Positions 1 to 8,250 of a stretch of 32,952 nucleotides of DNA are shown one piece after another. The position numbers and the translations under genes were made by a program. The notes under the pieces were generated by a model that was not told the DNA's origin, made no database searches, and saw only the letters and a program-made list of their open reading frames with translations. Source of the DNA: Lachnospiraceae bacterium (lineage in GTDB: Bacteria; Bacillota; Clostridia; Lachnospirales; Lachnospiraceae); the NCBI GenBank assembly GCA_004556655.1, contig SFGF01000038.1, positions 1 to 32,952 of the forward strand, given 5' to 3'. Position 1 is the first letter of the stretch; each line of letters starts with the position of its first letter.

Positions 1-333
1 GGAAAGCTCCGTGTTGATAACCGGTACTCCCATATTAACTGCAATCTGGATCATTTTCTTCCAGTTTTCCACTGCCATCTTTCTCTGTTCTTCGGTGGGG
101 CCGGACCAGCGGTACACTACAATAAATGAAGATATCTCTACTCCTGTCTCCCGCAGAGCCTTTCTATACTCCTGCTCACACTCTTTGGAAAACAACGGGT
201 GTTTATAAAACGGATTGATCCTCGGGTGTGGTGACTGCTCAATATATTTATATCCCCAGTCTGCCACCTGATGCACCATCCGGTTGATATCCATCTGCTT
301 TGCCAGTACGTCTACATCAAATGCTATCTTCAT
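1..333 (-). CDS. iolH: IolH-like sugar phosphate isomerase/epimerase, partial
   Basis: The first 111 codons of a gene that runs off the left edge. The protein begins MKIAFDVDVLAKQMD and contains GYKYIEQSPHPRINPFYKHP and, near the cut, VINTELS. These match the start of the xylose-isomerase-like TIM-barrel family (AP endonuclease 2 fold) and most closely the IolH branch, which has a similar YIELSP and FYKHP pattern. The ATG is preceded by GGGAGG. It is the last visible gene of the ABC importer operon, 101 bp after the binding-protein gene, with a strong stem-loop in between. Family membership is clear. The IolH assignment is an inference from these motifs and from iolA and iolG in the window. 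IolE or another ketose epimerase is possible, because the metal-ligand region is outside the window. Confidence 0.75.
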   Translation of the reverse strand, partial: MKIAFDVDVLAKQMDINRMVHQVADWGYKYIEQSPHPRINPFYKHPLFSKECEQEYRKALRETGVEISSFIVVYRWSGPTEEQRKMAVENWKKMIQIAVNMGVPVINTELS

Positions 334-357
334 AGATTTACCTCCCTTTTCCAGACA

Positions 358-392
358 GGGCTGCCACATAAACAGTTGTTATGCAGCAGCCC
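358..392 (-). promoter_or_regulatory. intercistronic stem-loop after the sugar-binding protein gene
   Basis: Arms 358-371 and 379-392 form a 14-bp stem on the minus-strand RNA (GGGCUGC paired with GCAGCCC, then UGCAUAA with UUAUGUG), with two G-U pairs and a small loop. No U-run follows, so it is not a classical terminator. Its place between a binding-protein gene and the next cistron suggests a 3' stabilising or processing element, or a leaky attenuator that keeps the binding protein more abundant than IolH. Confidence 0.6.
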
Positions 393-434
393 CCCTGCTA
401 TTAAGACTATATACTATATTGGTATTATTGGTAT

Positions 435-1466
435 TTATTTTCCAAGTGCGTCCAGTGCTTCCTGTGCATTGTCTGCTGTGTAGTAAATATTGTCAACAAT
501 TGTTTCAGCCTGTACTTCTTTGCCTTCCAGAAGGTCTGCACATGCATCAGCAGAAAGTTTACCCTGATCTTCTGTACCCTGGGAAATAGTACCCTGAAGG
601 TTTCCGTCCAGTACACCCTGAAGTCCTTCAGAAGTAGCATCTACACCGTAAACCTTGATCTCACCTGTTTTCTGAGCATCAGCAACCGCTTTTGCAGCAC
701 CTACAGCCATACCGTCGTTCTGAGCAACGATTGCTTTGATTTCTTTTCCTGCATTCAGCCAGTTCTCTACGATTGTCAGAGCCGGCTCTGTCTGCCATTC
801 AGCAGTATCCTGGAATACAACTTCTACATTCGGATTCTCTGCCAGTACCTGGTCAAATCCTGCAGAACGACCAATCTGTCCGTCAGAACCCATAGGTCCA
901 AGGAGAAGGGCAATATTTCCTTCAGAGTTGATATCTTTCATAACTTCTTCCATCAGTTTTGCACCTGTGGTAGCTGCATCAGCACCTACGTAGCAGTCTG
1001 CTGCTTCCGGCTCACTGATTCTCTGGTTAACGATTACAACTTTTACACCTGCTTCTTTGGCTGCTTTTACAGAAGGAACGATACCGTCTACAGATACCGG
1101 TTCGATGATGATACCATTTACACCAAGTGTGATGGCCTGCTCAATCTGGTCTGCCTGTGTTGCTGCATCCTGACCTGCATCATATACACTGTAATCATAA
1201 CCGCGGGCTTTTACCTCAGCCTCAACTGCAGATGAAAGGGTTACCGTAAATTCGTTGGACATATGCGTCATGAACAGAGCAATCTTCTGTCCGGCTGTAT
1301 CTGCTTTTGCCTCATCTGTGTCTTCTGCCGCATCAGCGGTATTCTCTGCTTCGGAACTGGTCTCCTTTGCGTTTGAAGAACTTCCATCAGATACTACAGA
1401 GCATCCTGTCATCATAGATACTCCCATTGTAAGTGCGATTCCCATTGCCAATAATTTTTTAAACAT
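435..1466 (-). CDS. RbsB-type sugar/inositol ABC transporter substrate-binding lipoprotein
   Basis: 343 aa. A lipoprotein signal peptide (MFKKLLAMGIALTMGVSMM) ends in a lipobox MTGC with the acylated Cys at residue 22. An acidic Ser/Glu/Ala linker to about residue 58 is followed by a periplasmic-binding-protein type 1 domain of the RbsB class. Typical segments are IALFMTHMSNEF, QAITLGVNGIIIEPVS, VVIVNQR and IVAQNDGMAVGAAKAV. The likely ligand is myo-inositol or a related cyclitol or pentose; inositol is inferred from iolA, iolG and the IolH-like neighbour. The start has a GGAGGAAG ribosome-binding site. It is third in the ATPase-permease-binding protein order and 47 bp after the permease gene. 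Confidence 0.85.
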   Translation of the reverse strand: MFKKLLAMGIALTMGVSMMTGCSVVSDGSSSNAKETSSEAENTADAAEDTDEAKADTAGQKIALFMTHMSNEFTVTLSSAVEAEVKARGYDYSVYDAGQDAATQADQIEQAITLGVNGIIIEPVSVDGIVPSVKAAKEAGVKVVIVNQRISEPEAADCYVGADAATTGAKLMEEVMKDINSEGNIALLLGPMGSDGQIGRSAGFDQVLAENPNVEVVFQDTAEWQTEPALTIVENWLNAGKEIKAIVAQNDGMAVGAAKAVADAQKTGEIKVYGVDATSEGLQGVLDGNLQGTISQGTEDQGKLSADACADLLEGKEVQAETIVDNIYYTADNAQEALDALGK

Positions 1467-1513
1467 ATTTCTTCCTCCGTTTTCTTTATTTAAGTTTTTT
1501 ATATAAAAGCCAA

Positions 1514-2470
1514 TTACTCCTGTTTGGCTTTTCCTCTCAGATCCAGATATACTGCTACCGCGATGATTACACCTTTGATGATTTTCTGATAGTTGGATGA
1601 TACTCCCAGGATATCAAGCCCGTTTCCGATTACTGCCAGAAGCAATGCACCGATGATAGTTCCGTACCATTTTCCTGCACCACCTGACATACTGATTCCA
1701 CCGATAACAACTGCTGCGATGGCATCCATCTCATATCCCTCACCTGCTGTCGGTGAACCCTGTACCGTACGGGATGCTACCAGAAGTCCTGCAATTCCTG
1801 ACATAATACCGCAGATAGTGTACACGATCAGTTTGTAACGTTTTACATTGATACCGGATACCTTTGCTGTCGTCTCGCTTCCGCCGATGGCATAAACTCT
1901 TCTTCCGAATACTGTCTTCGTCAGGATAAATCCGCTGATCAGCACGATCAGGATAAAATACACTGCAAGGAGCGGAATCTTTCCAAACAGGAAGAAACTT
2001 GTCATATGCTCAAATGGTTTATTCAGTCCATATACCGGAGAACCACCGCTGAGAATCAGTGCCAGACCTCTGACACCGGTCATGGTTGCCAGCGTAATGA
2101 TAAACGGTGGCAGATTCAGATAAGCTACACCGATACCATTGACTGCTCCTACTGCTGCACCTGCCAGGACTGCTGCAATCAGAGGAAGGAAAATATTTCC
2201 CTCCGGATTCTGCGCACAGAAGGCTGCCATTACACCGGCAAGGGCGATTGTGGAACCTGCCGACAGGTCAATACCGCCTGCGATAATTACAAACATCATA
2301 CCGCAGGAAAGGATTCCGTTGATGGATGCCTGTTTCACAATGTTGATCAGGTTTCGCGGCTGTGCAAATGCATTCGGTGAAATAATCATCAGAATGATTA
2401 TCAGTGCGAAAAATACGATAAATATACCAAATTCTTTAAAATTGATTTTACTTTTTGCTTTTGTTTTCAT
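1514..2470 (-). CDS. RbsC-type sugar/inositol ABC transporter permease
   Basis: 318 aa, highly hydrophobic, with roughly eight to ten membrane segments. It belongs to the branched-chain/ribose permease family (BPD_transp_2): it has the diagnostic GGIDLSAGSTIALAG near residues 65-80 and VVIGGISMSGGAGKWYGTIIGALL towards the end. It would form the homodimeric membrane channel of the importer, with the RbsB-type lipoprotein outside and the RbsA-type tandem ATPase inside. The start codon overlaps the end of the ATPase gene by 4 bp, implying translational coupling. It is also the natural candidate partner for the dead RbsA paralogue encoded at 4222-5676. Confidence 0.9.
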   Translation of the reverse strand: MKTKAKSKINFKEFGIFIVFFALIIILMIISPNAFAQPRNLINIVKQASINGILSCGMMFVIIAGGIDLSAGSTIALAGVMAAFCAQNPEGNIFLPLIAAVLAGAAVGAVNGIGVAYLNLPPFIITLATMTGVRGLALILSGGSPVYGLNKPFEHMTSFFLFGKIPLLAVYFILIVLISGFILTKTVFGRRVYAIGGSETTAKVSGINVKRYKLIVYTICGIMSGIAGLLVASRTVQGSPTAGEGYEMDAIAAVVIGGISMSGGAGKWYGTIIGALLLAVIGNGLDILGVSSNYQKIIKGVIIAVAVYLDLRGKAKQE

Positions 2471-3978
2471 CCTGCTCTCCCTTCTATGTTGGAAGCATAA
2501 CTCATGATCAATTCCTGAGAAAATTCGTCTCTCTGAACCTCTCCTTTGAGTTCTCCCTCACACATAACCACAATCCGGTCACTGATTCCCATAACCTCTG
2601 CCATCTCCGAGGAAATTACGATTACCGCTTTTCTCTCTTTTGCCAGTTCATTGATCAGAAGATAAATATCTCTCTTGGCTCCGATATCAATTCCCCTTGT
2701 AGGCTCATCAAAGATAATGATTTCCGGTTCATCCAACAACCATTTTGCAAGAACAACTTTCTGCTGATTTCCGCCGCTGAGATTTCCTACAATTGCATTT
2801 CCATTTGGGGTCTTGATTTTTAACTCTTTGATGTATTTCTCTGCCACTTCGTTTTCCCGTTTTTTATCGATAATTCCATTTTTCGACATTTTACTCAAAG
2901 ATACGATGGAAATATTCTCTTTTACACTTGCAATCAGATTCAATCCGGTAAGTTTTCTGTCCTCTGTAATCAGTGCTATTTTATTTTTAATGGCTTCCTT
3001 TGGATTCTTGATATCTGTTTTCTTTCCATTCAGGAATATCTCTCCTCCCGTCTTCGGGTACAGACCAAAGATGGTTTCCACCAGTTCACTTCTTCCTGCT
3101 CCTACAAGTCCGGCTATTCCAAGAACCTCGCCCCTCCTGAGCGTCAGGCTTACATTTTTAACCTTTTTACCTCGGGAGAGATCTTTTACTTCCAGAATCA
3201 CATCCCCAATCGGTGCGGGCTCTTTTGGATAAATATCCGTCAGTTCACGTCCCACCATCATTTTGATCAGCGAATTGTCATCCAGCTCAGATGCCGGTTT
3301 TGTGCCGATCCACTGACCATCCCGCAAAACTGTGATCGTATCGGAGATTCTGAAAATTTCATCCATCTTATGAGAGATGTAGATGATTGCAACTCCCTGT
3401 TTTTTCAGCCGGTCAATCTGTGCGAACAGAACCTGTGCTTCTTTTTCAGTAATCGCCGATGTAGGTTCATCCATAACGATGATCTTTGAATTCAGCGAAA
3501 TGGCTTTTACGATTTCCACCAGCTGCATCTCTGCCACACTCAGCGTCCTCATTTTAGCCCTGGGATCAATATCGATGCTCATTTCCCGGAAATACCTTGC
3601 AGTCTCATCCCGCATCTTATCCAGATCCACAATTTTCATCTTTGAAAATCCTTTTTTCAGGATTTCTCTGCCCACAAATACATTCTCTGCCACTTCCATA
3701 TCAAGCAGCGTATTCAATTCCTGATGTATCATGGATATTCCTTTGCCCATGGCATCCTTAGGTCCATGGATTACTGTTTCCTGACCTTGAAGTACGATGC
3801 TTCCCTTATCAGCTTTATAAATACCCATCAGGATTTTCATAAGAGTAGATTTTCCTGCTCCGTTCTCTCCCATCAGTGCATGTACTTCTCCCGGTTTTAT
3901 CTGAAGATTCACATTCTCCAGAACCTTGACACCGGGAAATGATTTACAGATGTCCTTCATCTCAAGAACGTACTCCAT
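2467..3978 (-). CDS. RbsA-type sugar/inositol ABC transporter ATPase (tandem domains)
   Basis: 503 aa from the preferred ATG at 3978, which follows AAGGAGGAAG; a TTG in the same frame at 4011 would add 11 residues. There are two ABC domains. The N-terminal half has a complete Walker A (GENGAGKST, Lys 43), Walker B (IIVMDEPTSAIT) and a reduced signature (LSVAEMQ). The C-terminal half has the RbsA-typical variant P-loop GLVGAGRSE, signature LSGGNQQK and Walker B IIIFDEPTRGID. This normal RbsA/MglA pattern marks it as the working motor of the importer, fuelling permease 1514-2470. It sits about 240 bp after the dead paralogue and behind its own promoter. Confidence 0.92.
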   Translation of the reverse strand: MEYVLEMKDICKSFPGVKVLENVNLQIKPGEVHALMGENGAGKSTLMKILMGIYKADKGSIVLQGQETVIHGPKDAMGKGISMIHQELNTLLDMEVAENVFVGREILKKGFSKMKIVDLDKMRDETARYFREMSIDIDPRAKMRTLSVAEMQLVEIVKAISLNSKIIVMDEPTSAITEKEAQVLFAQIDRLKKQGVAIIYISHKMDEIFRISDTITVLRDGQWIGTKPASELDDNSLIKMMVGRELTDIYPKEPAPIGDVILEVKDLSRGKKVKNVSLTLRRGEVLGIAGLVGAGRSELVETIFGLYPKTGGEIFLNGKKTDIKNPKEAIKNKIALITEDRKLTGLNLIASVKENISIVSLSKMSKNGIIDKKRENEVAEKYIKELKIKTPNGNAIVGNLSGGNQQKVVLAKWLLDEPEIIIFDEPTRGIDIGAKRDIYLLINELAKERKAVIVISSEMAEVMGISDRIVVMCEGELKGEVQRDEFSQELIMSYASNIEGRAG

Positions 3979-4058
3979 ACACTTCCTCCTTCCATATTCT
4001 GATCTTGTCAATCCTTTTTAATCTTTTTTCGGAAGTCTTATCTCCTTTCAAGATAAAA

Positions 4059-4183
4059 GTCCCCCTTGAACCTGTATATCGGCTGTGCACACCGTTTTTT
4101 GATATACTCTTTGTTAACTGTTGAGCATATTATACTGAACTTACGGGTGTTTTCAAACCGACATTCTTTGTATCAAGGGGGAC
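4059..4183. repeat. 11-bp inverted repeat bracketing the importer promoter
   Basis: GTCCCCCTTGA at 4059-4069 and its exact reverse complement TCAAGGGGGAC at 4173-4183 lie about 114 bp apart centre to centre. One copy is upstream of the -35 and the other is in the transcribed leader. G-rich 11-mers like this stand out in an AT-rich intergenic region. Two operator sites bound by one regulator with DNA looping is an inference. The AraC-type response regulator at 6529-8142 is the nearest candidate. Confidence 0.55.
4129..4156 (-). promoter_or_regulatory. promoter of the rbsA/rbsC/rbsB/iolH-like operon
   Basis: On the minus strand TTGAAA (4151-4156) and a perfect TATAAT (4129-4134) are separated by 16 bp. 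Transcription would start near 4122, leaving a leader of about 144 nt before the ATG at 3978. The leader can fold two weak hairpins: one around TGTGCACA near 4085, and one pairing TTATCT with AGATAA around 4040-4058, which encloses an RBS-like AAAGG. No terminator separates this promoter from the upstream pseudo-ATPase gene, so read-through from the regulator operon is possible. Confidence 0.7.
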
Positions 4184-4221
4184 AATCTTTGGATTTTTTC
4201 TATTTCCCTGTTTATTTTTTT

Positions 4222-5676
4222 CTATTTTTTATTGATATATCTGATTCTGTTTATAAAATTCGCATCATTTATTTTCTCACAAATTCCTTCAATATCCGTT
4301 GAAATCATTAAAATCGCCATTCCTTTCTCCGCACACATGGTCAGCATATCCATAATAATACGATATTTCAGGAAATCTGTACCTGAGAAAGGGAAAAAGC
4401 AAATCAGTATCTGCGGATTTACAAGATACCATTTATAATAAGATAACCTGAGTCTGTCTTCCGGTGACCATTCACTGACTTTTTGTCTCAAAAGTTCCTC
4501 ATCAAACCATTCACTGGCTTCTTTCATAATATTTTTCTCTATTTTTTTCCGTACTATTCTGCTCCCCATTTTGGGTATCAGCATAGAGCTGAGATTTTCC
4601 AGACCGCTGAGATTATAGTATAAAGTTTTTCCTTTTTTTCCCGAATTCTCCAGCTGAATCCCTATTTCCTTTCCCAGCATAGAAGAAATCCCTGCCGGAC
4701 TGCAGGCAGTGCCATTCACCCGTATCTGCCCTCTCTTCCATCTTTTTTCATTCAAAAAAATTTTTCGCATCTCAAAGGCAGTCTGATAGTTATAATCCAG
4801 CAGCACGCCGATTTCTCCTTTTCTTATCTGAAAACTCAACTCATCTGTCACGTCTGACACTACTTTGTCAAATTCCAGCACAGGGGCGGATATGGAAGAA
4901 TACTTTTCTTTTTTCCCGGAAATCTTATCCATATCTCTTTCTTTCCCATGGTCTTTTCCCCGCATGATATGAATAAGTGTCTCCTCTTCAAACTGTTCCG
5001 GAAAAAGGCGATAGCAGGTTATCCCGCTTTTCAGGATATCAATCCTGCACGTATGAGTAAACAGAAAGTCACTTTCCTGATCCACCAGTAAAAAAGCCAT
5101 ACCTCTCTGCAAAAAATACTCCACATATTCCATCAGTTTATGAATATCATTCTCACGCAGTACTTCCGTGATATGACCCAGTACCATGATCTCATAATGA
5201 TAAAACCATGCTTTAAACAAATACAGACGGCAGAGCGACAGAGGAGTCAGAGACACCAGACTGTCTCTCCACTGAAAATCAATTTCCAGATTCTTTCGAA
5301 TCTCCTCCGCTTCCGGCGAATGAAATCTTTTCAGTTGTTCTTTTTTTCCTTTTCTTCCGGTTCCTCCTCGCAAGGCAACCAAAAAATCCCACGCTGTCAG
5401 TTCCGGAGAAAACTTATTCTTCCTCTCCAGGATCATGGTACATTCCACTATCTTTTTCCCGATTTCTTCCATGGATGTCCGCTCCCCATGAAAATAGGAC
5501 TTTCCCTGTTCCAGATGAAGATTCCCACGAAAATACTCCAGGAAAGTATCACTGTTCATAAGATTATCCGAAATAATCCCGATGCTTTCTCCTTTGGATA
5601 TCTCTACATCAATATCCAGCAAGTGCTCACCTTTCCTGATTTTTCCGTTTTCAATCCTGATCAATTCTTCTTTCAT
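4222..5676 (-). CDS. RbsA-like tandem ABC pseudo-ATPase beside a two-component system
   Basis: 484 aa, intact frame, close to the length of RbsA (about 500 aa). Both halves line up with the neighbouring real ATPase, yet every catalytic motif is gone. The first Walker A Lys is Ser 42 (GIISDNLMNSDTF replaces the P-loop) and the first Walker B Asp-Glu is Gly167-His168 (IMVLGHITE). The second P-loop is VLLDYNYQTAFE around 291-302, the signature LSGGNQQ is WSPEDRL at 403-409, and the second Walker B pair is Phe427-Phe428, although Pro429, Gly432 and Asp434 are kept. It cannot be an ordinary transport motor. It starts 6 bp after the kinase gene, so the two are translationally coupled. I infer a regulatory subunit that docks on the permease or senses sugar and reports to the sensorless kinase. 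The function is not established. Confidence 0.8.
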   Translation of the reverse strand: MKEELIRIENGKIRKGEHLLDIDVEISKGESIGIISDNLMNSDTFLEYFRGNLHLEQGKSYFHGERTSMEEIGKKIVECTMILERKNKFSPELTAWDFLVALRGGTGRKGKKEQLKRFHSPEAEEIRKNLEIDFQWRDSLVSLTPLSLCRLYLFKAWFYHYEIMVLGHITEVLRENDIHKLMEYVEYFLQRGMAFLLVDQESDFLFTHTCRIDILKSGITCYRLFPEQFEEETLIHIMRGKDHGKERDMDKISGKKEKYSSISAPVLEFDKVVSDVTDELSFQIRKGEIGVLLDYNYQTAFEMRKIFLNEKRWKRGQIRVNGTACSPAGISSMLGKEIGIQLENSGKKGKTLYYNLSGLENLSSMLIPKMGSRIVRKKIEKNIMKEASEWFDEELLRQKVSEWSPEDRLRLSYYKWYLVNPQILICFFPFSGTDFLKYRIIMDMLTMCAEKGMAILMISTDIEGICEKINDANFINRIRYINKK

Positions 5677-5682
5677 ATCCTG

Positions 5683-6516
5683 TTACTCCGTATCAAACAT
5701 AAGCGGCAATGTCATCCGTATCTCCGTTCCGATTCCTTCCACACTGAAAATATGAAGTCCATAATCTTCTCCGAATAAAAGCTTTATTCTGCTGTTTACA
5801 TTGGGAAGAGCAATTCCTCCGTTCTGTTTCCTGTCCTGTCCATACCGCTGTCGTGTTTTATCCTGAGAGTAAAAAATCTGGTTCAGCTCCTGCACTTTTT
5901 CTTCCTGCATTCCCATTCCATCATCTTTTACATGGATAAACAGATTTTTTTCACTGCTCTCCACCACAATCGTCACCATGCCCTCTCCCACTTTGCATTC
6001 CAATCCATGAGAAATTGCATTCTCCACCAGAGGCTGCAGCAGAAGCTTGGGCATGCGCGCACCCATAAGTTCTTCACTTTCCAGCTCCACATTCATATCC
6101 AGCTTATCACCAAACCTGAACTTTTGGATAATAAAATAATTATCTACATTATCCAGTTCATCAGAAAGTGTTACAAAACGGCGCACATCCGTGATTGTAT
6201 ACCGAAAAAAAGTAGCCAGAGCCTCTGTTGTGTCGGCAATATTCTCACAGCCTGCCACCAGAGCATCTGCCCGGATTGCTTCCAGCGTATTATAAAGGAA
6301 ATGAGGATTGATCTGATTTTGCAGTGCCAGATATTCCGCTTGCTTCTGTTGAAGCTGTTCCTCAGGCATCCGTTCCAGAATCTGATCCAGATCTTTACAA
6401 AACAGTGCAAGTTCCGGATATCCGCTCCAGTCATCCTTCAAAATTCTTTCCAGATTCCGCTCACGGGCAAATTGTTTTAATTTTCTGCTGAAACGTAATT
6501 TTGACCATATACGCAT
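5683..6516 (-). CDS. soluble YesM-type sensor histidine kinase lacking a sensor domain
   Basis: 277 aa. No signal peptide or membrane segment is present, whereas YesM-family kinases usually have two membrane helices, an extracellular domain and HAMP (550-600 aa). What remains is a short charged N-terminus (1-55) and the LytS/YesM-type His_kinase plus HATPase core. The phospho-accepting His 72 is in QINPHFLYNTLEAI, the N-box is LLLQPLVENAISHGL (Asn 166), and G1 is VKDDGMGM (198-202). GGIALPNVNSR at 233-243 is the second glycine box. All catalytic residues appear present, so the enzyme should be active. Its input must come from a partner. The pseudo-ATPase encoded immediately downstream is the obvious candidate. 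It begins 12 bp after the response-regulator gene. Confidence 0.88.
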   Translation of the reverse strand: MRIWSKLRFSRKLKQFARERNLERILKDDWSGYPELALFCKDLDQILERMPEEQLQQKQAEYLALQNQINPHFLYNTLEAIRADALVAGCENIADTTEALATFFRYTITDVRRFVTLSDELDNVDNYFIIQKFRFGDKLDMNVELESEELMGARMPKLLLQPLVENAISHGLECKVGEGMVTIVVESSEKNLFIHVKDDGMGMQEEKVQELNQIFYSQDKTRQRYGQDRKQNGGIALPNVNSRIKLLFGEDYGLHIFSVEGIGTEIRMTLPLMFDTE

Positions 6517-6528
6517 AATTTACTCCAT

Positions 6529-8142
6529 TTACTGATACAGTTTCTTATATTCCGAAGGGCTGATTCCTGTAGCTTTCTTAAACAATTTGGAAAAGTACTT
6601 CAAATCCTGATATCCTACTTCCTCCGCCACATCATTCACACTCAGATCACCCCGACATAACAGCTGTTTTGCCTTGCTCATCCGGACTTCTGTAAGATAA
6701 TCCAGAAAGCTTTTACCAGTCTCTTTCTTAAATACGGTAGAAAAATATGTGGCATTAAACCCGATTACCCGGCTTACCTCTTCCAGCTTCAAAGATTCTT
6801 TATAATGCTCCTGTATGTAGTTCTTGGCTTCCGTAATCGGCCGCATCTCTTTTTTCTCTTTCAATTCAATGCAGTTTTTAAATACCTTTCCTATATCATC
6901 CCTGAGAAGAGAAAAGACATCCGCCAGAGAACTGCACATATGATAACGACAAATAAGTTCCTGCTTAATTTCTTCTTCATTAATCTTCTCGTTCTGTTTC
7001 AGACCACTAAGACAGGCTTCCACCGTTTCCACAAAACATTCATATACCATTTGTCCGCTTAACTTTGCAGAAGAACAAATTTCCTTCTCCAGTTTTTCCA
7101 GTTCCCTGCAATATTTCCCGTAATCCAGATATTCTCCCATCTCATAAAAACTTTTCCGCAGGGATGCCGGCATCTGATACTCCACCTCTTGGGAAATGCT
7201 TTCCATTTCTCCGACCTCGATCCACTCGCCTTTTCCCGGAAGGATTCTGTCCTTTCCCCATCTCACCACTTCTCTTACCGCTTCCGGAAGTTCCTGGATG
7301 CTTTTCCTGTATTTTCCTACGGTAATCGATACCCGGATCCCCCAGAATAAATCTCTCTGATTCTCTATTTCTTTCCGTATTTTTGTCAGATACTTCTTAA
7401 CTAAAACGGAATCATAAGACTCACACTGTACAATAAGAAAGATTCCTTCGTTCTTTATGGCAGCCACTGCTTCTCTGGAAAATTCTTTCATATATTTTTC
7501 AACAATCGTAAGCGCACGTTTCATCATGATCTTATAAGTATCCAGCTTTTCCTGTACCTGGGGCAGATCCAGAGTGATCAGAATCACCTGATAAATTCCT
7601 TCTTCAAATTGACATCCGAATTCCTGATTTACGGTATTTCGGTCCGGAAAATCTATTTGTCTTTCTTTTCCGCTTACCAACGTCCCGATCAACCGTTCCC
7701 TGTTTCTCTGCGTATCCTTCTGCATCTTCTGATTGATGTTCTCTTTCCATTCTTCCATCTTTATCTGTTCTGATTTTTTCTCATAAATATTTTTCAGAAG
7801 ACGGGTGAGTTCATCCGCTTTTACAGGCTTTAACAGATAATCCTCCACTCCATATTTTAAAGCTGTGCGTGCATACTCAAACTGACGATACCCGCTGACC
7901 ACGATAAACAGAATATCCGGTTTTACTTCTTTCGCCTGTCGAATCAGTTCCATCCCATCACATCCCGGCATACGGATATCCGTCATGACAAGATCCGGGT
8001 TTTCTTTTCTGATAAGTTCCAGGGCATGGATTCCATCCTGCGCTGTCCCAACGATTTCGAATCCGAGAGCTTCCCAATTGACAATCTTCTGCAGAAGTAA
8101 ATTCACTTTTGGTTCATCATCTGCAATGACTACTCTCAACAT
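6529..8142 (-). CDS. YesN/AraC-type response regulator
   Basis: 537 aa from the ATG at 8142, which follows AAGGAGGAAAG; an upstream in-frame extension to 8223 lacks a ribosome-binding site. The receiver domain (1-115) has the acidic pair D8-D9, phospho-acceptor Asp 55 in VMTDIRMPG and Lys 105 in YLLKPVKA. A long middle region of unclear fold (about 120-430) follows. The C-terminus has two AraC-type helix-turn-helix motifs, ending in EEVGYQDLKYFSKLFKK and ISPSEYKKLYQ. It should be phosphorylated by the soluble kinase encoded 12 bp downstream and probably activates the importer operon at 4129 and perhaps the divergent iolA gene. Target assignment is inferred from position. Confidence 0.9.
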   Translation of the reverse strand: MLRVVIADDEPKVNLLLQKIVNWEALGFEIVGTAQDGIHALELIRKENPDLVMTDIRMPGCDGMELIRQAKEVKPDILFIVVSGYRQFEYARTALKYGVEDYLLKPVKADELTRLLKNIYEKKSEQIKMEEWKENINQKMQKDTQRNRERLIGTLVSGKERQIDFPDRNTVNQEFGCQFEEGIYQVILITLDLPQVQEKLDTYKIMMKRALTIVEKYMKEFSREAVAAIKNEGIFLIVQCESYDSVLVKKYLTKIRKEIENQRDLFWGIRVSITVGKYRKSIQELPEAVREVVRWGKDRILPGKGEWIEVGEMESISQEVEYQMPASLRKSFYEMGEYLDYGKYCRELEKLEKEICSSAKLSGQMVYECFVETVEACLSGLKQNEKINEEEIKQELICRYHMCSSLADVFSLLRDDIGKVFKNCIELKEKKEMRPITEAKNYIQEHYKESLKLEEVSRVIGFNATYFSTVFKKETGKSFLDYLTEVRMSKAKQLLCRGDLSVNDVAEEVGYQDLKYFSKLFKKATGISPSEYKKLYQ

Positions 8143-8179
8143 GATCTTTCCTCCTTCGCGCCACCTTATTATTATAGAT

Positions 8180-8207
8180 ACTATATCATGAATTTCTTCA
8201 TGGGCAA
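8180..8207 (-). promoter_or_regulatory. candidate promoter of the response regulator/kinase/pseudo-ATPase operon
   Basis: On the minus strand TTGCCC (8202-8207) and TATAGT (8180-8185) are spaced 16 bp. A perfect inverted repeat CATGAA-N4-TTCATG (8187-8202) lies almost exactly between the two boxes, where a bound repressor would block polymerase. Both boxes are imperfect, so the call is tentative. Confidence 0.4.
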
Positions 8208-8250
8208 ATATAGTATTTTTCAAAAACTTGATTTTTTTGCTAATTTTCTA

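Noticed and set aside
5683..6516. Soluble kinase as a truncated remnant of a membrane kinase
   Set aside because: The frame has a proper ribosome-binding site, a compact N-terminus, close spacing on both sides and intact catalytic boxes; no membrane-segment remnant lies in the 12-bp gap upstream.
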